Shown: positions 24,958 to 33,670 of the stretch, in pieces
How positions within the stretch are numbered: the first letter of the stretch is position 1
Layout: every line of letters starts with the position of its first letter
Assembly (NCBI GenBank): GCA_934169575.1
Contig: CAKPOA010000001.1
Span: 124,001 to 188,000, forward strand
Length of the DNA: 64,000 nucleotides
From: an uncultured Clostridia bacterium
GTDB taxonomy: Bacteria; Bacillota; Clostridia; TANB77; CAG-508
Direction of reading: 5' to 3'
Notes under the pieces: generated by a model
Told to the model about the DNA's origin: nothing
Seen by the model: the letters and a program-made list of their open reading frames with translations, nothing else
The model's database searches: none
Translations under genes and position numbers: made by a program

Positions 24958-26616
24958 ATGACAGATATAGAAATTGCAAGAAATACAAAATTAGATGAAA
25001 TTAGCAATATAGCTAAAAAAGTTGGTATTGATGAAAAATATGTTGAACAATATGGGAAATATAAAGCAAAAATAAATAACAATATTTTTGAAGATTTAAA
25101 AGATAAAAAGAACGGAAAATTGGTGCTTGTTACTGCAATGAGTCCAACACCTTTAGGAGAAGGAAAAACAACAATTTCTATTGCAATTGCAGATGGATTA
25201 AATAGATTAAATAAAAATGCAGTATTGGCATTAAGAGAACCTTCACTTGGACCTGTTTTTGGAATAAAAGGAGGAGCAACAGGTGGAGGAAAAGTACAAG
25301 TTGCACCAATGGAAGATATTAATTTGCATTTTACAGGAGATATTCATGCAATTACAGCTGCAAATAATCTACTATCAGCTATGATAGATAATCATATTTA
25401 TTTTGGAAATGAATTGAAAATAAAAAATGTTATTTGGAAAAGATGTATGGATTTAAATGATAGACAGCTTAGAAAGATTAATACAGGATTATCTGGAGAA
25501 AGCAAAATTGTTCCAAGAGAAGATGGTTTTGATATAACTGTTGCATCAGAGATTATGGCTATAATTTGTTTAGCAAAAGATATAGAAGATTTAAAAGATA
25601 GAATTGCAAATATTATTATAGGATATAATGTAGATGGTAAACCTGTTTTTGCTAAAGATTTAAAAGCTGAAGGTGCTATGACAGTTTTATTAAAAGATGC
25701 TATAAAGCCAAATTTAGTACAAACTTTAGAACATACACCTTGTTTAATCCATGGTGGACCTTTTGCTAATATTGCACATGGATGTAATTCTATTATAGCA
25801 ACAAAATTAGCTTTAAAATTAGGTGATTATGTTATAACAGAGGCAGGGTTTGGATCAGACCTAGGTGCTGAAAAATTTATGGACATAAAATGTAGAAAAG
25901 CAGATATTAAACCAGATGTTGTAATATGTGTTGCAACTATAAAAGCTATTAAATATCATGGTGGTGCTTTAAAAGAAGATATTCAGAAACAAGATATGGT
26001 AGCTTTAGAAAAAGGAATGCACAATTTATATACACATATTGAAAATATGAAAAATGTATATGGTGTAAATGTTATTGTTGGATTAAATAGATATAATACA
26101 GATACAGATACAGAAATAGAATTTGTCAAAAATTGTGTTGAACAAAAAGGTTATGGATTTAGTATAGTTGAAGGATGGGCAAAAGGAGGAGAAGGTGCAA
26201 TAGATATAGCAAATAAAATTACTGAATTAAATTCAGAAAATAAATTTAATTTTGCATATGATTTAAACCAAGATATAAAAACAAAAATTTTAAATATTTC
26301 TCAAAAAATCTATAGAGCAAAAGATGTAGAATACTCAGAAAAAGCTTTAGAAAATATAGATAAAATTGAAAAATTAGGATATGGAAATTTGCCTATATGT
26401 ATTGCAAAAACACAATATTCTCTATCAGATGATCCAAAAGATTTACTTTGCAGTTTACCATATAATATTCATATAAGAGATGTTATATTAAAATCTGGTG
26501 CTGGATTTATTGTAGTATTAGCTGGTAAAATAATGACAATGCCTGGACTTCCAAAAATTCCTGCAGCAGAAAACATAGATATAGATGAAAATGGTGAAAT
26601 AATAGGTATTTTTTAA
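24958..26616 (+). CDS. fhs: Formate-tetrahydrofolate ligase
   Basis: 552 residues, full length. ATP-dependent synthesis of 10-formyl-THF, an entry step of one-carbon metabolism and of the Wood-Ljungdahl methyl branch. Seen: the P-loop SPTPLGEGKTT near residue 62, ALREPSLGPVFGIKGGATGGG near 88, MEDINLHFTGDIHAI near 118, HGGPFANIAHGCNS near 265, EAGFGSDLGAEKF near 295, and the C-terminal IMTMPGLPKIPAA. The ATG directly follows the preceding stop (TAAATG), with AAAGGTGGG in the upstream gene, implying coupling. No other Wood-Ljungdahl genes are in the window. Confidence 0.97.
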   Translation: MTDIEIARNTKLDEISNIAKKVGIDEKYVEQYGKYKAKINNNIFEDLKDKKNGKLVLVTAMSPTPLGEGKTTISIAIADGLNRLNKNAVLALREPSLGPVFGIKGGATGGGKVQVAPMEDINLHFTGDIHAITAANNLLSAMIDNHIYFGNELKIKNVIWKRCMDLNDRQLRKINTGLSGESKIVPREDGFDITVASEIMAIICLAKDIEDLKDRIANIIIGYNVDGKPVFAKDLKAEGAMTVLLKDAIKPNLVQTLEHTPCLIHGGPFANIAHGCNSIIATKLALKLGDYVITEAGFGSDLGAEKFMDIKCRKADIKPDVVICVATIKAIKYHGGALKEDIQKQDMVALEKGMHNLYTHIENMKNVYGVNVIVGLNRYNTDTDTEIEFVKNCVEQKGYGFSIVEGWAKGGEGAIDIANKITELNSENKFNFAYDLNQDIKTKILNISQKIYRAKDVEYSEKALENIDKIEKLGYGNLPICIAKTQYSLSDDPKDLLCSLPYNIHIRDVILKSGAGFIVVLAGKIMTMPGLPKIPAAENIDIDENGEIIGIF

Positions 26617-26631
26617 AATATGAATAAAAAA

Positions 26632-26668
26632 CAAAAATCTTCCGATAATAGATTTAGGAGGATTTTTG
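26632..26668 (+). promoter_or_regulatory. Hairpin sequestering the gpr ribosome-binding site (also terminator-like)
   Basis: CAAAAATCTTCC (26632-26643) pairs with GGAGGATTTTTG (26657-26668), 12 bp with one G-U and a 13-base loop. The right arm contains the GGAGG of gpr, and its T-run could also terminate fhs transcripts. A gpr-specific start inside the loop would free the site. Confidence 0.6.
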
Positions 26669-26669
26669 T

Positions 26670-27602
26670 ATGTATAATTTTAGAACAGATTTAGCTTTGG
26701 AAAGAACAAATATGTATAGAAAAGCTAACAAATTAGAACAAATTGATGGAATAGATACAGATGAAGAAAATGTGAGTGATAATATTAAAGTATCACGAGT
26801 AAAGATCACAAATGAAAATGGAGAAAAGGCAATTGGAAAGAAAAAAGGAATATATGTTACAATAGATTTAAAAAAATTTAAATTAGCAGATGATGATGAA
26901 ATTCAGAAAGCATCTGATATATTATCAAAAGAATTAAAAAATATTTTAATAACTCATATTTCTGAAAAAGATGATATATTAGTAGTAGGTCTTGGAAATG
27001 TATATGTTACACCAGATTCTCTTGGACCAAAAGTTATAAATGAAATAGATGTTACAAGACATATTATAAAATATTTGCCACAATATATTGATGAAAATAC
27101 AAGACCAGTAACTGCAATCTCTCCTGGAGTTTTGGGAACAACTGGAATTGAAACATTGGAGATTTTAAAAGGAATTGTTGATAATGTAAAACCTAAATTA
27201 TTAATAATAATTGATGCTTTAGCTTCAAGAAGTATTGAGAGAATAAGTAGTACAATACAAATTTCTGATACTGGAATAGTTCCAGGAGCAGGAGTTGGAA
27301 ATACAAGAATGGAACTATCTGAATCAACTTTGGGAGTGCCAGTTATTGCTCTTGGAATTCCTACAGTTGTAGAATCTGCCGTTCTTGTAAATGATTGTTT
27401 GGATTTACTAATTGGAAAATTACAAGATGAGGCAAAATCAAATGTTTTTTTAAATCAATTAAAAGAACAAGATAATTATTCAACAATTAAAGATGTTCTT
27501 GTTCCTCAAGATTATAATATGATTGTTACTCCAAAGGAAATCGATGAATTGATTGAAAATATGAAAGATGTTGTGGCAAGGGGAATAAATATGAGTCTTT
27601 AA
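26670..27602 (+). CDS. gpr: GPR germination endopeptidase (spore protease, family A25)
   Basis: 310 residues. Degrades small acid-soluble spore proteins on germination; made as a zymogen in the forespore. Seen: N-terminal FRTDLALE followed by the propeptide-cleavage context EQIDGIDTDEEN near residue 30, VVGLGNVYVTPDSLGPKV near 105, AISPGVLGTTGIETLEI near 150, LIIIDALASRSIERISSTIQISDTGI near 175-200 with the catalytic aspartate region, and GAGVGNTR. GGAGG lies 9 bases upstream inside a hairpin. This is the window's clearest evidence for endospore formation. Confidence 0.96.
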   Translation: MYNFRTDLALERTNMYRKANKLEQIDGIDTDEENVSDNIKVSRVKITNENGEKAIGKKKGIYVTIDLKKFKLADDDEIQKASDILSKELKNILITHISEKDDILVVGLGNVYVTPDSLGPKVINEIDVTRHIIKYLPQYIDENTRPVTAISPGVLGTTGIETLEILKGIVDNVKPKLLIIIDALASRSIERISSTIQISDTGIVPGAGVGNTRMELSESTLGVPVIALGIPTVVESAVLVNDCLDLLIGKLQDEAKSNVFLNQLKEQDNYSTIKDVLVPQDYNMIVTPKEIDELIENMKDVVARGINMSL

Positions 27603-27605
27603 AGT

Positions 27606-27695
27606 TTAAATCTGTGTATACAATTATTTTTGAAATACTTTGCAGTTGCAATTTCCATATTAAAAATTAATATAATGAAAATTGTTCCAATGATT
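27606..27695 (+). repeat. Dispersed structured intergenic element, copy C (3'-truncated)
   Basis: Left arm GTGTATACAATTATTTTTG, then core ATACTTTGCAGTTGCAATTTCC through GAAAATTGTTCCAAT; it stops there, lacking the GGTCGCTTACGC half and the right arm, and runs into the rqcH Shine-Dalgarno region. Confidence 0.8.
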
Positions 27696-27713
27696 AATAA
27701 GAAAGGAGATCTT

Positions 27714-29309
27714 ATGGCATTTGATTGTATAGTTACAAAAAAAGTAACAGATGAATTAAAAAATTTAAAAGGATATAAAATAAGCAAAATAAATCAGCCT
27801 GATAAAAATACTATAGTTCTAGGAATATATGGAAATTCCATAAATGTGGCTATGTTAGCTTGTATTTCTGCGAATAATTATAGAATACATTTAACAACAC
27901 ATCAACCTAAAAATCCATTAACTGCATTAAATTTTTGTATGCTACTTAGAAAGCATATTTTAGGATATAAGATAGAAGATATTTATTCTGAAGATTTTGA
28001 AAGAATTGTATATATTAAGCTTAAAAATGATGACAATCCAGATAAACCAATTTACAAAACATTAGTTGTTGAATTAATGGGAAAACATAGTAATATAATT
28101 CTTTTAAATGAACAAGGAATTATTATAGATAGTATCAGACATACCAGCATTGAGGAAAATTCACAAAGAGATATTTATCCAACTGCAAGATATATAAAAC
28201 CAAAATCATCAAATTACTTAGATTATATTTTGAATCAAAATCCTGATATCCCTAAGGAAAAATTAGAAGAAAAAATATCTGATATTATGAACGCAAAAAA
28301 TATTGGGATAAAAATAACTAAATATAAAAATGAAATTCCTAGAGATTTTGAACTTGATTTTAATTATGACAAACAAAAATATGATATTTTTCCACTTGAT
28401 TTTTCATTAGATGATTTTTATTATATTAAAGAAAATAGCGAGATATTTATAAATTATAGAAATAGTATTTTACAATTGATTTTAGCAACATTAAAAAAAT
28501 ACGAAAAAAGATTAGAAAATATTGATGATAAACTAAAACAGTGTGATGATATGGATAAATATAGATTATATGGAGAACTTATAACAGCAAATTTGTATCA
28601 GATTACTTCTAAAAATGCGGATTTTGTTGAGTTACAAAATTATTATGATAATAACAAAATTATTAAAATTAATTTAGATAAAAGATATTCACCTAGTGTT
28701 AATGCTAAAAGATTTTTTAAAAAATATAATAAATTGAAAAATGCTCTTGAAATTGTAAATGAACAGAAAAAAGATACTATAAATGAAATAAACTATATAG
28801 AAAGTATTGTTTTTGAACTTGAAAATTGTAAAACTATTGAAGATGTTCAAGAAATATATAATGAAATATCTGAAACTGATATTTTTAAATTAAAGAAAAA
28901 AGAAAAAAAGACAACGAAAAAAACAAAAATAAAAAAAATGACAACAAACAAATTTGCTAAATTTAATCCGAAAAAAGTTGTAATTGACGGCTATACTATT
29001 TTTATTGGAAGAAATAATGTTGAAAATGACTATTTGACAAATAAGTTTGCAAAAAAGTCAGATATATGGTTTCATACTAAAGATATTCATGGTAGTCATG
29101 TCATTTTAAAAACTAATCCAGGTGAAATAGTTCCAGATAATATTTTATATCAAGCAGCAAAACTTGCTGCTATACATAGTAAAGCAAATGGTTCTTCAAA
29201 TATACCTGTTGATTATTGTGAAGTGAGGTTTGTTAAAAAAATTCCTGGAAATCATCCTGGGCTTGTGATTTATTCTAATAATAAAACTTTGTATGTGGAT
29301 GGGAGTTGA
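27714..29309 (+). CDS. rqcH: RqcH (Rqc2/NFACT family ribosome quality-control factor)
   Basis: 531 residues. Binds stalled 50S subunits with peptidyl-tRNA and directs C-terminal alanine tailing. Seen: NFACT-N (residues 1-230; LRKHILGYKIEDIY, ELMGKHSNIILL and the downstream DSIRHTSIEENSQRDIYP), a coiled-coil middle (about 250-410), a basic linker KKTTKKTKIKKM, and the NFACT-R domain KKVVIDGYTIFIGRNNVENDYLT...DIWFHTKDIHGSHVIL. Start ATG 27714 has AAAGGAG 8 bases upstream; the in-frame start at 27630 lies within the repeat element and is rejected. Slightly shorter than the usual 570 residues. Confidence 0.93.
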   Translation: MAFDCIVTKKVTDELKNLKGYKISKINQPDKNTIVLGIYGNSINVAMLACISANNYRIHLTTHQPKNPLTALNFCMLLRKHILGYKIEDIYSEDFERIVYIKLKNDDNPDKPIYKTLVVELMGKHSNIILLNEQGIIIDSIRHTSIEENSQRDIYPTARYIKPKSSNYLDYILNQNPDIPKEKLEEKISDIMNAKNIGIKITKYKNEIPRDFELDFNYDKQKYDIFPLDFSLDDFYYIKENSEIFINYRNSILQLILATLKKYEKRLENIDDKLKQCDDMDKYRLYGELITANLYQITSKNADFVELQNYYDNNKIIKINLDKRYSPSVNAKRFFKKYNKLKNALEIVNEQKKDTINEINYIESIVFELENCKTIEDVQEIYNEISETDIFKLKKKEKKTTKKTKIKKMTTNKFAKFNPKKVVIDGYTIFIGRNNVENDYLTNKFAKKSDIWFHTKDIHGSHVILKTNPGEIVPDNILYQAAKLAAIHSKANGSSNIPVDYCEVRFVKKIPGNHPGLVIYSNNKTLYVDGS

Positions 29310-29338
29310 AATTATAAAATATATTGGAGAATAATAAA

Positions 29339-29371
29339 ATGTAATAAAAATGTAATAAAAATGTAATAAAC
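29339..29371 (+). promoter_or_regulatory. Three tandem 11-bp ATGTAATAAAA boxes
   Basis: ATGTAATAAAA repeats exactly three times with 11-bp period, so all TGTAA cores face one side of the helix, as OmpR/PhoB-family response-regulator sites do. A similar phased array lies at 48302-48345; both arrays end 60-70 bases before a -35 box of a surface-protein gene. Confidence 0.5.
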
Positions 29372-29390
29372 CCTAAAACCCTTGTGGCTG

Positions 29391-29415
29391 TATATATATA
29401 TATATATATATATAT
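29391..29415. repeat. (TA)12 microsatellite
   Basis: 25 bases of alternating T and A upstream of the prepilin-like gene's promoter; slippage here could alter promoter spacing to upstream sites. Confidence 0.9.
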
Positions 29416-29438
29416 CGATATTTTTATAAAAAATAATA

Positions 29439-29466
29439 TTGAAAAAAAATAGATAAATGATAAAAT
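29439..29466 (+). promoter_or_regulatory. Promoter of the prepilin-like DGR-target gene
   Basis: TTGAAA (29439-29444), 16-base spacer, TAAAAT (29461-29466), about 70 bases before the start codon. Confidence 0.55.
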
Positions 29467-29537
29467 ATGACAAGAAGAATTAAAAGTGTTATGCCACATA
29501 TGTACTGTGGTATACAATAATACAAGGGGGAAAATAT

Positions 29538-31316
29538 ATGGAAAAAAATGGACAAAAAGGTATTACATTAATAGCATTAGTCATTACAATTATTGTTTTA
29601 GTAATTTTAGCAGGTGTTAGTATAATGATGATATCAAGACAAGATGGGATTTTAAGTAAAACAGCAGATGCAAGTGTTCAAAATGATATTTCATCAACTA
29701 AAGAAAAAATAAAATTAGAGCTTATGGGGAAATATAATAATAATGGTCGATATACAAACGAAGATGTAGCTGATGCAGTATGGAAAGTTACAGGGAATCA
29801 AGTTCAGATAGGAGAGGAAATTGTTTTAAGTAAAAAAGGAAATAGTGTAAATATAGCTGATTTATGGAAAAAACAAGTTACAGATGAATTAACTATAACA
29901 TGGGAGGAAGAAGAAACAGAATCAAGAGCAACTGCTTTGAAAGTAAAAGTTGCAGGTGTGATGTCATATGAAGAATATGCAAGAGATTATATCAAAGATG
30001 TACAAGATGGACCAGATTTAATAAAAATATTTGTTGATGGAGTTAATTATGGAACTAATAGGAATATGACATGGGAAGAAATTGCTGGAGATAATTATTC
30101 AACAGTAGCAGAAGCTTATGAGAATGAATTCAAAAATTGGGGAGAATATACAGATTATATAGATTTTATGATAAAACGAAGAGTTATCGATCCAAAAGGA
30201 TATGAAGAAAAATATGTACCTACAGTAATATGTAATGGACAAACAGAAAAAATACCAAGTGAATATTTAGAATATGTAGATTTTGTAATAGTATTAAATG
30301 GTGAATATGATGTAACAGCAACTACACAAGATGGAGGAAGAGGAACAACAAAGGCTACAATAACAAAATGCAAGATAGAGACTTTTTCAAATATATGTGA
30401 TACAAATACTGAAATTACAAGTGATGGATATACAGTAACAGTTCCTGCAGGATTTGCATATGGAACAAGTGATAATGTGAAAAGTGTAAATGGAGGACTA
30501 GTTATTACAGATAGTGTTGATTCAAATGGAAATAGTACTGGAAATGAATATGTATGGATACCAGTAGATAAAACAAAATTAACAGTAGGAAATACAGACA
30601 AGAAAATAACAAAAATATCAAGTGGAACAGATTATGAAGGTGTTTTATATAATTTTAGTGGAACAAGTTCAACAGAAATGACAGATTATGGATTAGGTAC
30701 AACAAGTTGGAGAGAGCCAGATGTAGTATCAGATCTTGATGAAACAAGTGATGATCCAGTAGGGATAAAAAAAGAGAATTTACAAAAAGAATATAATGAT
30801 ATGATAGCAAGTATAAAAAAATATGAAGGATTTTATGTTGCAAGATATGAAGCAGGAATAGAAAATGGAAAAGTAACATCTAAGATAGGAATTATACCAA
30901 CATCTGCTGCAAATGATCAAAGCAAAACATGGTATGGATTATATTCACTTGCAAAAACATATACAAATAATAAAAATTCAGTAACAAGTCAAATGATATG
31001 GGGAAGTCAATATGATGCAATGCTTAATTTTGCATTGACAGGTAATGATAAATCCAAAATCGCTTCAACAGATTATGGGAATTATACTGGTTCATTATTA
31101 AAAACAGGGTTAACAAGAACATCAGATAAAATAAATAATATATATGATTTAGGAGGAAATTTAAGCGAATGGACATCAGAAGCCTATTACACCAACGGCA
31201 GAGCTTATCGAGGGGGCAGTTGCGTCATCAGCCGTCCAGCGGCTTTTCGCAGCTGCAGCAATCCGGCCGATAGCTATCCTTTTGGTTCTTTGAGGTCTTC
31301 AATTTATGTTAACTAA
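29538..31316 (+). CDS. Prepilin-like protein with C-terminal FGE/C-type-lectin-fold, DGR-target-like
   Basis: 592 residues. N terminus MEKNGQKGITLIALVITIIV is a type IV prepilin signal: a short charged leader, G-I-T-L-I in place of G-F-T-L-I/V/E, then a hydrophobic helix. A middle domain (about 60-320) is unrecognised. From about 330 the protein resembles formylglycine-generating-enzyme/SUMF1-like folds: EYVWIPVDKTK, GFYVARYEAG, IYDLGGNLSEWTSE, RGGSC. The last 45 codons (31182-31316) are abruptly GC-rich and dominated by C-ending codons, as in DGR variable regions. Probably a surface-displayed, diversified binding protein. Start after ACAAGGGGG. A reverse transcriptase and template repeat are not in the window. 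Confidence 0.8.
   Translation: MEKNGQKGITLIALVITIIVLVILAGVSIMMISRQDGILSKTADASVQNDISSTKEKIKLELMGKYNNNGRYTNEDVADAVWKVTGNQVQIGEEIVLSKKGNSVNIADLWKKQVTDELTITWEEEETESRATALKVKVAGVMSYEEYARDYIKDVQDGPDLIKIFVDGVNYGTNRNMTWEEIAGDNYSTVAEAYENEFKNWGEYTDYIDFMIKRRVIDPKGYEEKYVPTVICNGQTEKIPSEYLEYVDFVIVLNGEYDVTATTQDGGRGTTKATITKCKIETFSNICDTNTEITSDGYTVTVPAGFAYGTSDNVKSVNGGLVITDSVDSNGNSTGNEYVWIPVDKTKLTVGNTDKKITKISSGTDYEGVLYNFSGTSSTEMTDYGLGTTSWREPDVVSDLDETSDDPVGIKKENLQKEYNDMIASIKKYEGFYVARYEAGIENGKVTSKIGIIPTSAANDQSKTWYGLYSLAKTYTNNKNSVTSQMIWGSQYDAMLNFALTGNDKSKIASTDYGNYTGSLLKTGLTRTSDKINNIYDLGGNLSEWTSEAYYTNGRAYRGGSCVISRPAAFRSCSNPADSYPFGSLRSSIYVN
31182..31316 (+). other. Putative DGR variable region (VR)
   Basis: In this AT-rich genome codons almost always end in A or T, yet here about half end in C or G, with runs such as TGC-GTC-ATC-AGC and CGC-AGC-TGC-AGC. 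These are what random replacement of template adenines in AAC/TAC codons yields. The protein context (YRGGS...AAFRSCSNPADSYPFGSLRSSIYV) is the invariant scaffold of C-type-lectin/FGE DGR targets. No second copy (template repeat) is visible in the window. Confidence 0.65.
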
Positions 31317-31387
31317 GTCTGAACGCTAATTGCGATACACTTGTAATAGTTGATTGGTAAAATATAGCAATTGCTGAAACCTTACGG

Positions 31388-31414
31388 GGCGTTGTTGTTT
31401 AAAATAACAATGCC
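31388..31414 (+). other. Hairpin downstream of the putative VR
   Basis: GGCGTTGTT / AACAATGCC (one G-U) with loop GTTTAAAAT, 72 bases past the stop. It may be a weak terminator (no T-run) or the structured element often found 3' of DGR variable regions. Confidence 0.4.
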
Positions 31415-31474
31415 TCAATTTATATGTTAAAAAATATGATGTGTTTATTAATTATAATAATAGGTGAAAAAATT

Positions 31475-33655
31475 ATGAAATTAAAAAATAATATAAATTT
31501 GATTATAATTGTAATTGAAATAATTGCAAGCACATTTTTTATGGGGGATATATTAAATGAAAGCAATATTTATGGAGTATATATATTAATTTCATTACAT
31601 AGTATTATTTATTTTTTTGTAACAATTTTAAAAACAAAAAAAATTGAAGTAGATAAGTTAGATATAATATTACTAATATTAACAGGTTCAACATTAATAC
31701 CTTTAATATTTAGAACATATGTGAGTTTAACAGAAGAAATCCATACAATATTAAGAGCTTTTATAATATATTCTATATATTTAATATCAAAAAATGAATG
31801 TAAAATTAATGCAAATGCAAAAAAAGTTATTCGAAATACAATTATTTTTAGTATATTAATATTGTGTATAATAGGTTTAGATGAAATAACAAATAATTAT
31901 TTAAGAAAATTTAAAATGTTTATTAATTATGAATATGTATTATATGATGAAAAAAGAATTCAATCATTGTTTGGATATCCAAATGCAATGGCTATTGTTG
32001 CAGGCATTGGAATATTTTTATGTATTGGAGAAATATTTAGAAATAGTAAAATTACAAAAAAAATCATATATATTTTATCTGTTTTTATTATGGGAATAAC
32101 TTTAATATTAACATACAGCAGACTAGTATATATTTTCTTTTTTAGTATGATTATTATATATGGATTAATTTTTATTATAAAAAATAAAAGAATTAAATTA
32201 AATAAATTAATATTAATAGTTTTAGTTAGTATTATTGTTTTTAGTATTTATATAATGTTTTCATTAAATATAGGAGATAAAGTAATTGTAAAAGATAGTT
32301 ATCAAAAAATATTATATACTGTTGAGCCAAATAAAAAATATGATTTTAAATTTGATATTAATGCAATATCTGAAAAAGATGAAAATTTTGGAATAAAATT
32401 AATTGAAAAAGATAACGAATTTGAAAATGTAAAAATTACAAATGAGGTTTTTAAAGAATGCAATGGAATAAAAGATATTTCAATAACTACACAAGAAGAT
32501 ACTGCTGTGATGTATATTGAAATTACTACAAAAGATAAGTCAATTTTAGTTATAAATAACTGTGTACTTAATGGTGAAAACTTTATTTTAAAATATAAAT
32601 TTCTTCCAACAAAAATGGTAGATAAAATAAAAAGTATAAATATAAATAATAAAAGTGCATCAGAAAGATTGATTTTTATAAAAGAAGCCTGTGGTATAAT
32701 AAAAAATAATTGGATATTGGGATATGGAGGAAATTCGTGGGAAACATTACAATTTAAAAACAAAGAATACAATCATTCTGCAAGATATGTGCATAGTTAT
32801 CCAATACAAACATTTTTAGAATATGGAATTATTGGATTTAGTGCTTGTTTATTGATTTATATTTTTATGATATATGAAATTTTAAAACAATGCAAAAATG
32901 ACAAAATAGATTTTAATAAATTGAGCTTATTATTTGCAATACTACTTGTTTTATTACATAGTACACTTGATTTTGGGATGTCTTTTTTCTATATTAATTT
33001 TATCACATTTATTTTATATAGTATGATAGAATTTAATGATAAAAAAATTGAAATAAAAAATCACTTTGTTGAGATTATATTGATAGTTGTTTCAATTATA
33101 AGTATATATATTTTTAGTGTAGAATTATTTTATAACAAATATAGTGAAGAGATTAAGCAAAATGACTACAATAAGATAAATGTATATAATGAACTATTGC
33201 CTTTTAATGCATATATTACTACGAAAAAATATAATATGATTGAATATAATAAAAAAATATCAGATATTGAAAAATTAAATACATTAAAAAAATTAATAAG
33301 AAATGAAAAATATATAACAAATAATATAAACTTAAAATATATTAATAAATATCTAAAATTATCAAATTATACAAAAGAAAGCATAGATTTCGCAACAAAT
33401 TATATAACTGAAACAGAAAAATTTTCTGAATATTTACCAGAAGTTCAAGTAGAAAGATTTAAAAATCTTAATCTAATTATACAAGAATTAAGTTTTGAAA
33501 AAAAGACTGAATATAAACAAAATTTAGTTAATCAATTGAAAAAAGAAATAGATTCAAAAGAAGAAAAAATTCTTGATTACAAAAAGTGTAAATATAGTGA
33601 AGAACTAGTAGAGAGATACAAAAATGATATTAATAAAATAAAAAATAGTTATTGA
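31475..33655 (+). CDS. O-antigen ligase/polymerase-like membrane protein
   Basis: 726 residues, about ten or more membrane helices in the N-terminal 260 and in 445-570. A periplasmic-side soluble insert (about 265-385) and a C-terminal helical soluble domain flank them. Residues near 415-450 (SASERLIFIKEACGIIKNNWILGYGGNSW, then HSARYVHSYPIQTFLEYG) match the Wzy_C/O-antigen-ligase motif that moves lipid-linked glycans to acceptors, including pilins in PglL/PilO relatives. A longer start at 31424 exists, but AGGTGA precedes ATG 31475. The GT2 gene follows after 15 bases. Position directly after the prepilin-like gene suggests glycosylation of that product, which is inference. Confidence 0.82.
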   Translation: MKLKNNINLIIIVIEIIASTFFMGDILNESNIYGVYILISLHSIIYFFVTILKTKKIEVDKLDIILLILTGSTLIPLIFRTYVSLTEEIHTILRAFIIYSIYLISKNECKINANAKKVIRNTIIFSILILCIIGLDEITNNYLRKFKMFINYEYVLYDEKRIQSLFGYPNAMAIVAGIGIFLCIGEIFRNSKITKKIIYILSVFIMGITLILTYSRLVYIFFFSMIIIYGLIFIIKNKRIKLNKLILIVLVSIIVFSIYIMFSLNIGDKVIVKDSYQKILYTVEPNKKYDFKFDINAISEKDENFGIKLIEKDNEFENVKITNEVFKECNGIKDISITTQEDTAVMYIEITTKDKSILVINNCVLNGENFILKYKFLPTKMVDKIKSININNKSASERLIFIKEACGIIKNNWILGYGGNSWETLQFKNKEYNHSARYVHSYPIQTFLEYGIIGFSACLLIYIFMIYEILKQCKNDKIDFNKLSLLFAILLVLLHSTLDFGMSFFYINFITFILYSMIEFNDKKIEIKNHFVEIILIVVSIISIYIFSVELFYNKYSEEIKQNDYNKINVYNELLPFNAYITTKKYNMIEYNKKISDIEKLNTLKKLIRNEKYITNNINLKYINKYLKLSNYTKESIDFATNYITETEKFSEYLPEVQVERFKNLNLIIQELSFEKKTEYKQNLVNQLKKEIDSKEEKILDYKKCKYSEELVERYKNDINKIKNSY

Positions 33656-33670
33656 AAATGGAGAATTTAA

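Noticed and set aside
27630..27713. Longer N terminus for RqcH
   Set aside because: These codons lie inside repeat copy C and there is no Shine-Dalgarno; the family start is at 27714 after AAAGGAG.
29391..29415. (TA)12 tract as a terminator or protein-binding palindrome
   Set aside because: Self-complementary only because it is alternating TA; no T-run or conserved partner.
30155..30601. 148-codon minus-strand frame opposite the prepilin-like gene
   Set aside because: No start signal or recognisable motif; shadow of the real + strand frame.
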